This document shows positions 26,635-35,645 of a DNA stretch of 61,054 nt, in pieces. The stretch is from JAFDBW01 sp963723355. GTDB lineage: Bacteria; Desulfobacterota; Desulfuromonadia; Desulfuromonadales; BM103. Both the position numbers and the translations under genes were made by a program. The notes under the pieces are model-generated. The model did not search any database. It was not told the DNA's origin and was given only the letters and a program-made list of their open reading frames with translations. Every line of letters begins with the position of its first letter. Positions within the stretch are counted from its first letter, which is position 1. The stretch spans positions 1 to 61,054 of the forward strand of contig CAVRQQ010000004.1 of the NCBI GenBank assembly GCA_963723355.1, in the 5' to 3' direction.

Positions 26635-28035
26635 TTAAACTAAGCTAACGTAAGACGCCAAGTAAAGTCGAAAAAACGCAAGATAGAGTCTGATGTCTGA
26701 ATAATTGGTTATCTTTCTTCGTCTCTTTGCGCCTTCGCGGATAAACTGTTCATTCATCTCATTATTTGCGTTGACTATGACCGGTAAAATCGTCCCGCCA
26801 TCCGGGATGACGACGATCTCCGGATTCTCCGGCAGTTGGTTGTAAGCCATCTTCAGGGCTTCGTCAAGGGTTGCGGCTTTCTCCATCCCCATTTTTTCAG
26901 TCTGTTCGCGGGTCAACTCGCTGACCAGGATGACGCGCCAGGCCCGCGCCTTGCTCAGGGTCGACCAGGCGGTCTGGCCGTTGATCTCGTAACGGCTGCG
27001 CAGAGCTTTCTCGAAGACGTCGAGGTCCTCGTAATTGAACCAGTCGAAGAATGTGGGGTTGCCGAACCCGTCCGGGCAGGCGGCCAGGAGAATCACCGTT
27101 CCCCCTGGTTTGACGGCGTGGACGCCGTAATCGAGGGCCTTGTGGGCCTGGATGAAGTTGATGTCCTTGGGGTGACCGCCACAGGAGACGATCGCCAGGT
27201 CAACCGGTTGATCCAGTTCTGATGTATACAGCTCTTTTGCCAGTTCGCAGCCGGCCAGGTGGGCCTGCTCCAGTTCACCGCAAAAGACCCTGGCGATCTG
27301 TTTGTCAGCAGTGAGGACCGTGTTCAGGATGAAATCCGGTTTGACCATCTGTGCCGCTTCGAGGATCGCCCGATGGACCGGGTTGCCGTCGAGATTGGCG
27401 GTACAGGCCTTCGGGTTGCGGCCGCCCTGCTCCGGCGGGTTGAATATGGCAAAGTGGGTGGCCATGCAGGTCTCCCGGCTGGCCACGCCCGGGACCAGGC
27501 TCTTGCGGCCGCCGCCGAAGCCGGCAAAGTAATGCAGGCCGATGGTTCCGGTGACGATCACCCGGTCGGCCTCGACGACGCGTCGGTTGATCTGCACCGG
27601 CAGTCCGGATGAAGTCATGCCCAGGTCGACCAGCTCTTCCAGGTCGTCGCATTCATGATCGTAGACAGTGATGCGACCATAAAGCGGGCCAAGGATCTTG
27701 CGATGTTCTGTCTGCGTCTGCTTGCGGTGGATGCCGAGCGCGATGATGACATCGATATCCTCGTCCGGGATACCGCATTGATTCAATTGTTCAACCAGGA
27801 TCGGCAGGTAGATTTCACTGCCGGTATAACGGGTGATATCGGAGGTGACGATCACAACCCGTTCGCCTGGAGCAACGATCTTGTCCAATGGTGCTGCGCC
27901 GATCGGATTCGACAGTGCTCTGTGGACCTCTTCGACGGGGTCGGGGAGCTCAGGCAAGGTTGATGCCGACAGGGTTCGTGCCACCAGGTCTGCCGACATG
28001 ACTGTCGAACCGTATTTCAGTGAGAGATGACTCAA
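26635..28035 (-). CDS. larA: Nickel-pincer lactate racemase LarA
   Basis: This DUF2088-family protein would interconvert L- and D-lactate with a nickel-pincer nucleotide cofactor. Key parts are VIVTSDITRYTG (nucleotide-binding), IALGIHRKQT (a catalytic His) and GLHYFAGFGGGRKSLVPGVA, where His and Lys correspond to the cofactor ligands, followed by the His of CMATHF. The start is a TTG at 28035 with a strong CCGGAGG site. The length is 466, but homologous sequence appears to end near GGTILPVIVN. The last 35 or so residues (basic and hydrophobic) are encoded by a repeat element and look accidental. It is the first gene of larA-glcD-glcF. The genes that make the cofactor (larB, larC, larE) are not in the window. 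Confidence 0.87.
   Translation of the reverse strand: MSHLSLKYGSTVMSADLVARTLSASTLPELPDPVEEVHRALSNPIGAAPLDKIVAPGERVVIVTSDITRYTGSEIYLPILVEQLNQCGIPDEDIDVIIALGIHRKQTQTEHRKILGPLYGRITVYDHECDDLEELVDLGMTSSGLPVQINRRVVEADRVIVTGTIGLHYFAGFGGGRKSLVPGVASRETCMATHFAIFNPPEQGGRNPKACTANLDGNPVHRAILEAAQMVKPDFILNTVLTADKQIARVFCGELEQAHLAGCELAKELYTSELDQPVDLAIVSCGGHPKDINFIQAHKALDYGVHAVKPGGTVILLAACPDGFGNPTFFDWFNYEDLDVFEKALRSRYEINGQTAWSTLSKARAWRVILVSELTREQTEKMGMEKAATLDEALKMAYNQLPENPEIVVIPDGGTILPVIVNANNEMNEQFIREGAKRRRKITNYSDIRLYLAFFRLYLASYVSLV
26654..26742. repeat. Imperfect inverted repeat (GACGCCAAG...CTTTGCGCC type)
   Basis: GACGCCAAGTAAAGTCGA at the left faces TCGTCTCTTTGCGCCTTCGC at the right, with AAGATAG and TTATCTTT near the centre. 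It belongs to the same loose family as the element at 44358-44442. It lies inside the 3' end of the larA reading frame. Confidence 0.5.
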
Positions 28036-28167
28036 TTGATGCCTCCGGCTGTCAGCTTTTCATTGTAGGTCGTTCCGAGGTTGCGTTGCAAGTTAATGGT
28101 GACGGTCGTTGACAGTCCGAACCGGTCAGCCTAGAATGATCTACCTATCTATCTGCAGAGGCTTAAT

Positions 28168-29526
28168 TTGAAACAGAAGACCATTTACAGTTGCCAGCAG
28201 TGCGGCATGCAGAGCCCCAAATGGCTCGGCAAATGCCCGGACTGCAACCAGTGGAATACCCTGGTGGAAGAGACCGTGACCGTCGCCAGAAAGGGTGGCC
28301 GGACGGTTCCCCTGCGCTCCGAGAGCACGCCGGTGCGGCTGGCGGAAGTTTCGGCCTCCGACGAGGATCGCCTGCACTGCGGCATCGCCGAATTCGACCG
28401 GGTCCTCGGTGGCGGCGTGGTGCCCGGTTCCTTCACCCTGATCGGTGGCGATCCGGGGATCGGCAAGTCGACCCTGTTGTTGCAGGCTGCCGGTAGCTGG
28501 ACCCGTTGCGGGCCGGTCCTCTACGTGACCGCCGAAGAGTCGACCCGCCAGGTCAAGCTGCGTGCCGGCCGTCTCGGTGTCGTGGCCGAAGACCTCTACC
28601 TCCTGGCAGAGACCTCCCTGGAAACGGTTCTCGAACGGGTCCGGGAGCTGAAGCCGGCTTTTTTGGTGGTCGATTCGATCCAGACGGTTTTTACCGCGGC
28701 GCTCGAGTCAGCTCCCGGGAGTGTCAGCCAGGTGCGCGAATGTGCCGGACGGCTCATGCATCTGGCCAAGGGCGAAGGCATCCCGACCTTTATCGTCGGC
28801 CATGTCACCAAGGACGGTTCGATCGCCGGTCCACGTATGCTTGAACACATGGTGGACACCGTGCTCTACTTTGAAGGGGATGCCGGGCATCCCTACCGGA
28901 TCCTCCGGGCGGTCAAAAACCGGTTTGGTTCGACCAATGAAATCGGTGTGTTCGAGATGAAGGACGTCGGCCTGAACCAAGTGCCGAACCCTTCGGAACT
29001 GTTCCTGGCGGAGCGTCCCGAGGAAGCCGCCGGCAGCGTCGTCGTACCGGCGATTGAGGGGACCCGGCCGATCCTGGTGGAAATCCAGGCGCTGGTTTCC
29101 GGGGCCGCTTACGGGAATCCGCAGCGCAAGGCCATGGGCATCGACTCCAACCGGATCGCCCTGCTGGTTGCCGTGCTGGAGAAAAAAGTCGGTTATGCCC
29201 TGCTGGCCCAGGACATCTTCGTCAATGTCGCCGGGGGGGTGCGCCTGGCTGAACCGGCGGTTGACCTTGGCATCGTTGCCGCGCTGGCCTCAAGCCATCT
29301 CAACCGGGCGATCGATGAGCGTACCGTACTGTTCGGCGAGATCGGCCTGGCCGGAGAGGTGCGTGCGGTCTCACATCCGGAACTGCGCGTCAAAGAGGCT
29401 GCCCGGCTCGGTTTCAACCGCTGCCTGCTACCCGCCGGCAATTTGAAGACCCTCGATCAAGCAAAAGGCATCCAGCTGATCGGCGTGCGCAGCGCTGCGG
29501 AAGCCTTGGAAGATTTGTTCAACTGA
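28168..29526 (+). CDS. radA: DNA repair protein RadA
   Basis: This 452-residue protein has an N-terminal C4 zinc finger (CQQCGMQSPKWLGKCPDC), then a RecA-like ATPase with Walker A GGDPGIGKST (about residue 94), the RadA-specific KNRFG motif, and a C-terminal Lon-protease-like domain. It helps process recombination intermediates by driving branch migration. The start is a TTG with an AGAGG ribosome site 7 bases upstream. An upstream ATG alternative is not available without losing the finger. It is divergent from larA. Confidence 0.95.
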   Translation: MKQKTIYSCQQCGMQSPKWLGKCPDCNQWNTLVEETVTVARKGGRTVPLRSESTPVRLAEVSASDEDRLHCGIAEFDRVLGGGVVPGSFTLIGGDPGIGKSTLLLQAAGSWTRCGPVLYVTAEESTRQVKLRAGRLGVVAEDLYLLAETSLETVLERVRELKPAFLVVDSIQTVFTAALESAPGSVSQVRECAGRLMHLAKGEGIPTFIVGHVTKDGSIAGPRMLEHMVDTVLYFEGDAGHPYRILRAVKNRFGSTNEIGVFEMKDVGLNQVPNPSELFLAERPEEAAGSVVVPAIEGTRPILVEIQALVSGAAYGNPQRKAMGIDSNRIALLVAVLEKKVGYALLAQDIFVNVAGGVRLAEPAVDLGIVAALASSHLNRAIDERTVLFGEIGLAGEVRAVSHPELRVKEAARLGFNRCLLPAGNLKTLDQAKGIQLIGVRSAAEALEDLFN

Positions 29527-29530
29527 GGAA

Positions 29531-29589
29531 GTGTGAAACGCGAAGTGAGAGACGGGAAAAAGCTTTTCCGCACCTCACACTTCGCGCCT
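29531..29589. repeat. Imperfect inverted repeat between radA and moaC
   Basis: GTGTGAAACGCGAAGTGAGAG on the left faces CTCACACTTCGCGCCTC on the right, with a smaller palindrome GGAAAAAGCTTTTCC in the centre. It could act as a terminator-like or REP-type element. Confidence 0.5.
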
Positions 29590-29608
29590 CCCGAGCGAGG
29601 AACGAGCG

Positions 29609-30097
29609 ATGGAAAAGTTGACCCATTTCAACAAGGATGGCAAAGCGATCATGGTTGATGTCGGTGACAAGGAAAGCACCCGCAGGGTTGCCCTGGCACG
29701 TGGCGAAATACGGATGCAGCCGGAGACACTCAGGCGCATCCTCGACAAGCAGATTGAAAAAGGTGATGTGTTCGATGTCGCCCGACTGGCCGGGATCATG
29801 GCGGCGAAAAAGACCCCTGAGCTGATCCCCCTATGCCATCCACTGATGATCAACAGCGTCGCGGTTGATTTCGCCCCTGATACTGAAAAATCCGTGGTGA
29901 AGATCGAGGCCGTCGTCAAAGTCAACGGCCGGACCGGAGTCGAAATGGAGGCTCTGACGGCTGTCTCTGTGGCCGCCCTGACGATTTACGATATGTGCAA
30001 AGCCGTGGACAAAACCATGTTGATCGGCCATGTCCGCCTGGTGGAGAAACAGGGCGGTCGCAGTGGCCATTTCATCAACCCCGAGGAGCCGGCTTAG
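29609..30097 (+). CDS. moaC: Cyclic pyranopterin monophosphate synthase MoaC
   Basis: This 162-residue enzyme makes cyclic pyranopterin monophosphate in molybdenum-cofactor synthesis. The family pattern is intact: KKTPELIPLCHPLMI, VEMEALTAVSVAALTIYDMC and KAVDKTM, which hold the catalytic Asp and Lys residues. Its TAG stop shares its last base with the GTG start of the next gene, so the two are coupled. Molybdenum or tungsten enzymes such as formate dehydrogenase are expected in this kind of organism, but none is in the window. Confidence 0.95.
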   Translation: MEKLTHFNKDGKAIMVDVGDKESTRRVALARGEIRMQPETLRRILDKQIEKGDVFDVARLAGIMAAKKTPELIPLCHPLMINSVAVDFAPDTEKSVVKIEAVVKVNGRTGVEMEALTAVSVAALTIYDMCKAVDKTMLIGHVRLVEKQGGRSGHFINPEEPA

Positions 30098-30612
30098 TGG
30101 AGCAGCAACGGACATTCGTTATCCGACGTGCGTTTGTCGTGCCTATGGGCCTGCTGATTGTTCTGACCGTTGCCCTGCTGGTGGTCTGCCTCCTGCAGGG
30201 CCAGCCGCTCGCCAAGGCCGTTATCCTGGCCGGCCTGATCATACCTATGGCCGTTCTCTTTGTCGAAAGCGCGTTCCGCCGTCTGGTGATCGACACGCAA
30301 GAAGTTACGGCTTACCGTCCTTTCCGACAGCGCCGGATACGCTTTGCTGACGTCACAAGCCTGGAGACGGTCCGGGTGCGTAACCGGGTTTTTATGACCC
30401 TGGTTGCCGGTGATGATGACTTCCTGATTATCTCCAACTCCTACGGGGATTTTCCGGCCTTGCTGACCTGCCTGATAAAGTCGGTCCCGGAGGGGACGGT
30501 CACGGATGAGACCGAACAACTTGCGAAACACCCGCCGCTCAGGCAGGCGGATATCTTCACTGCATGGTTCGCGGTGATTGCCCTGGCCTATGTTTTGCTG
30601 GCCCAGTTCTGA
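30097..30612 (+). CDS. Membrane protein with a PH-like cytoplasmic domain
   Basis: A GTG start at 30097 overlaps the moaC stop by one base and gives 171 residues. Two hydrophobic helices near the N-terminus (FVVPMGLLIVLTVALLVVCL and VILAGLIIPMAVLFV) precede a soluble domain with short beta strands (LVIDTQEVTAYRPFRQRRIR, FADVTSLETVRVRNRVF). It ends in a further helix. The layout resembles bacterial PH-like membrane proteins of unknown role. No function can be assigned, and coupling to moaC is not obviously meaningful. Confidence 0.6.
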   Translation: MEQQRTFVIRRAFVVPMGLLIVLTVALLVVCLLQGQPLAKAVILAGLIIPMAVLFVESAFRRLVIDTQEVTAYRPFRQRRIRFADVTSLETVRVRNRVFMTLVAGDDDFLIISNSYGDFPALLTCLIKSVPEGTVTDETEQLAKHPPLRQADIFTAWFAVIALAYVLLAQF

Positions 30613-30698
30613 GCATAAACGCAGAGATCGGGTATTTAGGTTGACTTGAAGGTCAATTTCATTTAATTTGTGCCCGTTCTAGTTTGAGGAGTTTTCTT

Positions 30699-31055
30699 AT
30701 GAACAAAGCCAAGTTGGAGGAGTTTCGTCAGCTGCTGCAGGAGCAAATGGACCAGTTGCTCCGTGAAGCAGGCAAAACGGTCTCCGAAATGACAGATGAA
30801 AAGACCAATTTCCCCGATCCTACCGATCGAGCCTCGCTGGAGTCCGACCGCAACTTTGAATTGCGTATCCGTGATCGCGAACGCCGGCTGATCGGCAAGA
30901 TCCGCGAAGCGCTTGACCGTATTGATTCCGGTGAATTCGGCGAATGTGAAGATTGTGGTGATCAGATCGGCGAAGCGCGTCTCAAGGCCCGTCCGGTAAC
31001 CACCCTGTGCATCGAATGCAAGACTGAACAGGAGCGTCAGGAAAAGATCGGCTGA
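30699..31055 (+). CDS. dksA: DksA/TraR-family C4 zinc-finger transcription factor
   Basis: Starting from the ATG at 30699, with GAGGAG upstream, the protein is 118 residues. An N-terminal coiled-coil hairpin carries the acidic tip (FPDPTDRASLESDRN). It is followed by the zinc site CEDCGDQIGEARLKARPVTT and then CIEC. DksA binds in the secondary channel of RNA polymerase and, with ppGpp, adjusts promoter activity. The acidic tip typical of DksA is DPxDxAS; here it reads DPTDRAS, consistent with a functional family member. Confidence 0.9.
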   Translation: MNKAKLEEFRQLLQEQMDQLLREAGKTVSEMTDEKTNFPDPTDRASLESDRNFELRIRDRERRLIGKIREALDRIDSGEFGECEDCGDQIGEARLKARPVTTLCIECKTEQERQEKIG

Positions 31056-31090
31056 TTCGTTTCGGTCTTTGCCGGCAGGCGGGAGGTAGC

Positions 31091-33386
31091 ATGCCGGGCG
31101 AACAATCTGATCCTTGTAACCAGAACCAAACAGTGGTGCCGCAGTTATCCGACACTGACCTGTCAATCATCTTTACCCGTTTATCTCTCAAGGCCGGCCT
31201 GGCAGTTTTTCTGCTCGCCGGCCTTTTTCTGCTTCTCCTCGGTTATTACAACTACCTGCTGGTCCACACCCTGATAGAAGTTTTCAGTATTATCCTGCTG
31301 ACCTCGGTTTTCCTGATCGGCTGGAATACCAGGCACCTGGTGCACAGCCAGTTTTTCGTGATCCTTGCGATCGGCTTTCTTTTGACCGGCATGGTCGATC
31401 TGCTGCACACCTTCACCTACAAGGGGATGCAGATCATCCCCGAAGCTGGAGCGGATACAGCCACGCAATTATGGGTAATCGCCAGATCGATCAGTGCGGG
31501 GGCATTCTTCTGTGCGATTGCCACCCTTGGCCGGAAGGAAATCTGCTCGCCAAAAACCTGGCTGCTGACATTCCTGCTGGTTACCGGCTTTTTCGTCGCA
31601 CTGGTCTGGCCCTTGAACCTTTTCCCAGCCTGCTATATCGAGGGTGTCGGACTGACAGCATTCAAGGTGTATTCCGAGTATGCCATAATCGGTGCCCTCT
31701 GCCTTGCCGCGGCCCTTCTCTATATACAGAGGAAAAACCTCAACCCGCAGCTTACCACGTTGCTGCTGGTATCAATTGCGATGAGCGTCGCCTCCGAGTT
31801 GATGTTCACCCTTTACACCGAGGTTGACGGGTTGTTCAATTTTCTCGGCCATTATTTCAAGCTGGGTAGTGTCGTTTTCGCCTATATGGCTCTGGTCGAA
31901 GGCACTCTTCGATCACCCTTTACAACTCTGTTTCGCGAGATGAGTCAATCCTATGCCGAATTGAACAAAGAATTGTAGCAGGAGGCTGGAAGCTGAAAAA
32001 CAGCAGGAAGCGGCCAGCCGCGAGACATCGATCCTGTACCGGATGTCTCGCAAGATGCACAGTACGCTCAACCTGGATGAACTTTCGCACCTGACCCTGT
32101 CTGCGGCAACCAGTATCGAAGCAGGTTGTTTTGAGAGGGCAACACTGTTTACCGTCAACCGGCGCACCGGGATGCTGCAGGGGATGTTGGGGGTGACCCG
32201 GAAGACAGTGTCTCAGGCCTGTCCCGGTGCAGACAAAGATCTGCTCTGGGAGAACCCTCAACTTGATGAGGAGGCTTGTGAAGCCCAGAGAAAAACAGTT
32301 TACAATCAGAAGGTCGTCAAGCAGAGGCTGCCCCTCGATGGGCAGGATAACGCCCTGGCAAAAGCGCTCCTGGAAAAGCGCGTTGTTCTGGTCTCTGATC
32401 CGGAAAATGAACCGGCCGGAGGCCGGCAACTCTCCGATGCTCTGGAACTCAAGACCTACGCCTGCGCCCCCCTGGTTGGCCGGGAACAGGTTATGGGTGT
32501 CCTGCTGGTTGACAACCCTTTGACGCAGGGTGAGATAACCCCTCAACACAAGCGCTTCCTGGAACTGTTTGCCGCCCAGGCCGGTTCTGCTCTCGACAAT
32601 GCCAGCCTGGTCAAGCGTCTGGAAATGGCTCACAGCAACCTGCGGGACGTTCAGGATCAGTTGATCCAGGGTGAGAAGATGGCTGTCCTGGGTGAAATGG
32701 CCGCCCAGGTTGCCCATGAGCTGCGAAATCCTCTCGTTTCAATCGGCGGGTTTGCCCAGCGCCTGAACCGCCAGGACCTCCAGGATTCGAAAGCCAATGA
32801 ATATGCCGGTATCATTGCCCGCGAAGTAAGGCGTATGGAGGAAATGCTTGACAATATCCTCTCCTTCAGCAAGAAACAGCTGGTCTGTCTCGAAAACTGC
32901 AACATCACGGATGTTCTGCAGGAGGTTCTCGATCTCGAATATGACCACTGTCAGAAACAATCGATCGAGATTGTCACGGAAATGCAGGCGGGTTTGCCGA
33001 TGATTGTCGGTGATCATCGGCAACTGCGACAGGTATTTCTCAACCTGATGATCAATGCCCGTCAGGTCATGGCGGGACGTGGGGTCATAACGATTAGGGC
33101 CAAGGCCGGTTCTTTTCGCGGAGAGAAGGCGGTCCTGATTGAAGTGGAAGACACCGGCGGAGGGATCCGCCCTGAAGTTATGCGCAACATGTTCAACCCG
33201 TTTTTCTCGACTTTCGCCAAGGGAACAGGGCTGGGCCTGTCAATTTCCCACCGGATAATTGCCCATCACCACGGTGAAATTGAAGTCATCAACGTGGAAA
33301 AGGGGGCAAGGTTCACCGTCACGCTGCCGGTGGTACAGCCTGGGCCGGTTGTGACGGGTCGCGCCGAACAGGCCCCTACAGTCTGA
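31091..33386 (+). CDS. MASE3-GAF histidine kinase, one frameshift
   Basis: The ATG has a GGGAGGTAGC site. Residues about 30-290 form eight membrane helices of MASE3 type (FLLTGMVDLLHTFTYKGMQ). At about 31975 a TAG interrupts ELNKEL. Dropping one T gives ELSRRLEAEKQQEAASRETS and joins smoothly to the second frame. That frame holds a GAF domain, an H-box VAHELRNPLVSIGGFAQRL (phosphorylated His), and the ATPase boxes VFLNLMINARQ, VEDTGGGIRP and GTGLGLSIS. Rejoined, it has about 764 residues. It is an inner-membrane sensor of unknown signal with no response-regulator gene next to it. Confidence 0.82.
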
Positions 33387-33406
33387 GTCTTGTGGCCTGT
33401 TATGCC

Positions 33407-34093
33407 TCAGGCCATGCCGAAAGCCCAGAGCAGTCCGATAGCGACAAAGACGGCCGGGAGCAGGTTGCCCACCGGCAGACGCCTGATCCCCAACAGGTCG
33501 ATGGCGATGGCGACAATCAGCAGTCCGCCGACGGCGTTCATTTCGGTAATAACCGGTTCAGTGAGAACCGTTTCAGCAAGTTCTGCGACCAGGGTGATCC
33601 CGCCCTGGTAGACAAGCAGGGGGATGATGGAAAAGAGTACGCCGATGCCAAGCGTCGAGGTCAGGGCAATGGAGGCCACACCGTCCAGCGCCGCCTTGGC
33701 GTAGAGGATCGTCGGCGGGCCACCCAGGCCATCCTGCAAAGCACCCATGATTGCCATTGCCCCGACGCAATAAAGCAGGCTCGCTGTGACGAAACCTTCG
33801 GCAATCCTGCCCATGCCGGAGAAACGCTTCTGCAGGCGCAGGCCGAATTGTTCCAGGCGGTTTTCCAGCCCCAGCCCTTCACCGATCAGGCCGCCGAAGA
33901 TCAGGCTGCCGATGACGATCATGATCTGCCGACTCTGCAGTGCGAGTTGCAGTCCAATCAGCAGGACAGCCAGCCCCAGACCGATCATCAGGGTCTCACG
34001 CATCTTCGCTGACAGCAAACGGCCGGCCCATTTGCCGATCAGGCAGCCGGCAACGACGGCTGCGATGTTAACCAGTGTTCCCTGTAATATCAT
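33407..34093 (-). CDS. DUF554 membrane protein
   Basis: Starting from the ATG at 34093 (GAAGAGAAG upstream) the protein has 228 residues and about seven membrane helices. Typical DUF554 sequences are visible: TLVNIAAVVAGCLIGKW at the start, GALQDGLGGPPTILYAKAAL in the middle and MNAVGGLLIVAIAIDLLGIR near the end. The family is widespread and its role is not established; some members have been proposed as transporters. A longer in-frame version to 34189 exists, but its extra residues look non-native. It is convergent with the histidine kinase gene. Confidence 0.85.
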   Translation of the reverse strand: MILQGTLVNIAAVVAGCLIGKWAGRLLSAKMRETLMIGLGLAVLLIGLQLALQSRQIMIVIGSLIFGGLIGEGLGLENRLEQFGLRLQKRFSGMGRIAEGFVTASLLYCVGAMAIMGALQDGLGGPPTILYAKAALDGVASIALTSTLGIGVLFSIIPLLVYQGGITLVAELAETVLTEPVITEMNAVGGLLIVAIAIDLLGIRRLPVGNLLPAVFVAIGLLWAFGMA

Positions 34094-34185
34094 GTTGTTT
34101 TCTTCTCTTCGGCTTATCAGAGGGGCTTGTGGCTTTGGATCCTTCTGCAGAGATGACGCCGGGTTCACCATGAGAAGGGTCTTCT

Positions 34186-35460
34186 TCAACTTTGTTGTAG
34201 CTGATCCGCCACGGATCTGACTTCGGCGCGAATCTGGTCCGGCAGCCCGCCCTGCTTCATCAACCGCTCAATCTGCTCGGAGGCTTCCTTCTTCCAACCC
34301 TTGGCCAGATAAACCTGGGCAATGCGCAGCAGCCAGCGGGGGTTGTCGGTCTCCTGGCGCATGGCTCCTTTGAATGATTCAAGCGCCTTGTCCAGGTTCT
34401 GTCCGCGGCGTAGCCAGTACTCCGCGAGCATCGGGTGGACTCCGCCGCCGCAGCCGCCGCCGGGCATTCGCATCAGCAGGGCTTCCGCTTCATCAAAGCG
34501 CTCTGCACGTTCCAGCAGCTGCGAGCAGAGCATGATCAGGCCGGGGTCGGTGATTCCTTCATCAAGGGCTTCGAGGCCGGCAGCCAGCGCCGGCTCCAAC
34601 TCGCCGCGCTGGGCATGCAGCTCTGCCAGTTTGGCCCAGCAAAAGCCGACAAAACGACCTTCGGCGATACTCTGTTTGAGGGATTTCTGCAGCTCGTCGC
34701 CGCGCCCTTCTGCAATCAGGACTTCGGTCAGTGCGTCGTAAGCCGGGAACAGGTCAGGCTCTGCAGTCAGTGCGGCCTGCAGGTCCTGGCGGGCTTGCTT
34801 GTTCTGACCGCTACGCATCATCAAAACCCCGCGTTCGAAGAGGAACAAGGCGTTTCGCTCTGCGGAGGGAACTCTTTCGAGAAGCTCCAAAGCCAACTTT
34901 TCGTCACCATCCTGGGCTGTCAGCCATGCCTGCCGGAACTCCGCTCCGGCAGCCAGGTACCGCTCTGCCAGATCCGGCGGCATGGTGGCCAACAGCAGTT
35001 CCATGCGGGTCTCTTCGTCAAGGTCGGCTTCGACACCATCGGGACCCGGCCCCGCCGCCGGAGCACAGCTGTTGCAGCCGGCGTGCAGGGCCGGACTTGC
35101 TTCGGCGACCGTCTCTTCAGGCGGGAGCTCGCCACGGTCCAGGGCGGCCAGGGCCTGCTCGGCGCGCTCACGCAGTTGAACGGAGCGGGCCTGTTCAATG
35201 GCCAGCTGGTAATCCTCGCGGGCACGAAGCAGGTTGCCTGATTTCTGTGCCCAGGACCCTTCCTCAAGGTTCATGGCGGCCAGGGTGTCGCCGGCCTGAC
35301 TCTCCCAGCCGTCGATCTCGACAATCATCACTTCATCCAGTTCGTCCCGGTTAATCTGTGCCGCGATATTCAGAACTGCTGCCCAGTCCTGCCGGGCATG
35401 GCATTGGCGCATCTCGTCAACCGGGTCTTGCTTGCCGAACATCTTTTTCAAAAAACTCAT
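34186..35460 (-). CDS. TPR-rich protein of unknown role
   Basis: This 424-residue soluble protein is made mainly of tetratricopeptide-like helical pairs (GNLLRAREDYQLAIEQARS, KQARQDLQAALTAEPDLFPA, ALESFKGAMRQETDNPRWLL). A less regular segment near residues 120-160 contains CNSCAP, and a glycine-rich GGGCGGGVHP sits around residue 335. It has no signal peptide. The downstream DUF554 gene starts 90 bases past this stop on the same strand. It is probably a scaffold protein; the partner is unknown. Confidence 0.7.
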   Translation of the reverse strand: MSFLKKMFGKQDPVDEMRQCHARQDWAAVLNIAAQINRDELDEVMIVEIDGWESQAGDTLAAMNLEEGSWAQKSGNLLRAREDYQLAIEQARSVQLRERAEQALAALDRGELPPEETVAEASPALHAGCNSCAPAAGPGPDGVEADLDEETRMELLLATMPPDLAERYLAAGAEFRQAWLTAQDGDEKLALELLERVPSAERNALFLFERGVLMMRSGQNKQARQDLQAALTAEPDLFPAYDALTEVLIAEGRGDELQKSLKQSIAEGRFVGFCWAKLAELHAQRGELEPALAAGLEALDEGITDPGLIMLCSQLLERAERFDEAEALLMRMPGGGCGGGVHPMLAEYWLRRGQNLDKALESFKGAMRQETDNPRWLLRIAQVYLAKGWKKEASEQIERLMKQGGLPDQIRAEVRSVADQLQQS

Positions 35461-35528
35461 GTTAGCCTCTCGTTGGTTTGTTCGGATGATTGAACAACTT
35501 CATGATCAAAGAGTCAACCTTTAGATGC

Positions 35529-35560
35529 GGGGGCTGGAGGGCTGGGGACTGGGGACTGGG
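35529..35560. repeat. G-rich CTGGGGACTGGG repeat
   Basis: A run of GGGGCTGGAGGGCTGGGG and GACTGGGGACTGGG units lies upstream of ettA. Related units occur at 37331-37349 and, inverted, at 37420-37450, flanking the ettA 3' end. Its function is unknown; it resembles dispersed G-rich repeats. Confidence 0.6.
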
Positions 35561-35645
35561 AAACTGCTTGACCACTCTTGCCCCTTGTCCCCGGATGGTG
35601 TATAAGCCATGGTCTGTAAACAACCTCTCAAACAGGATTAAATTT

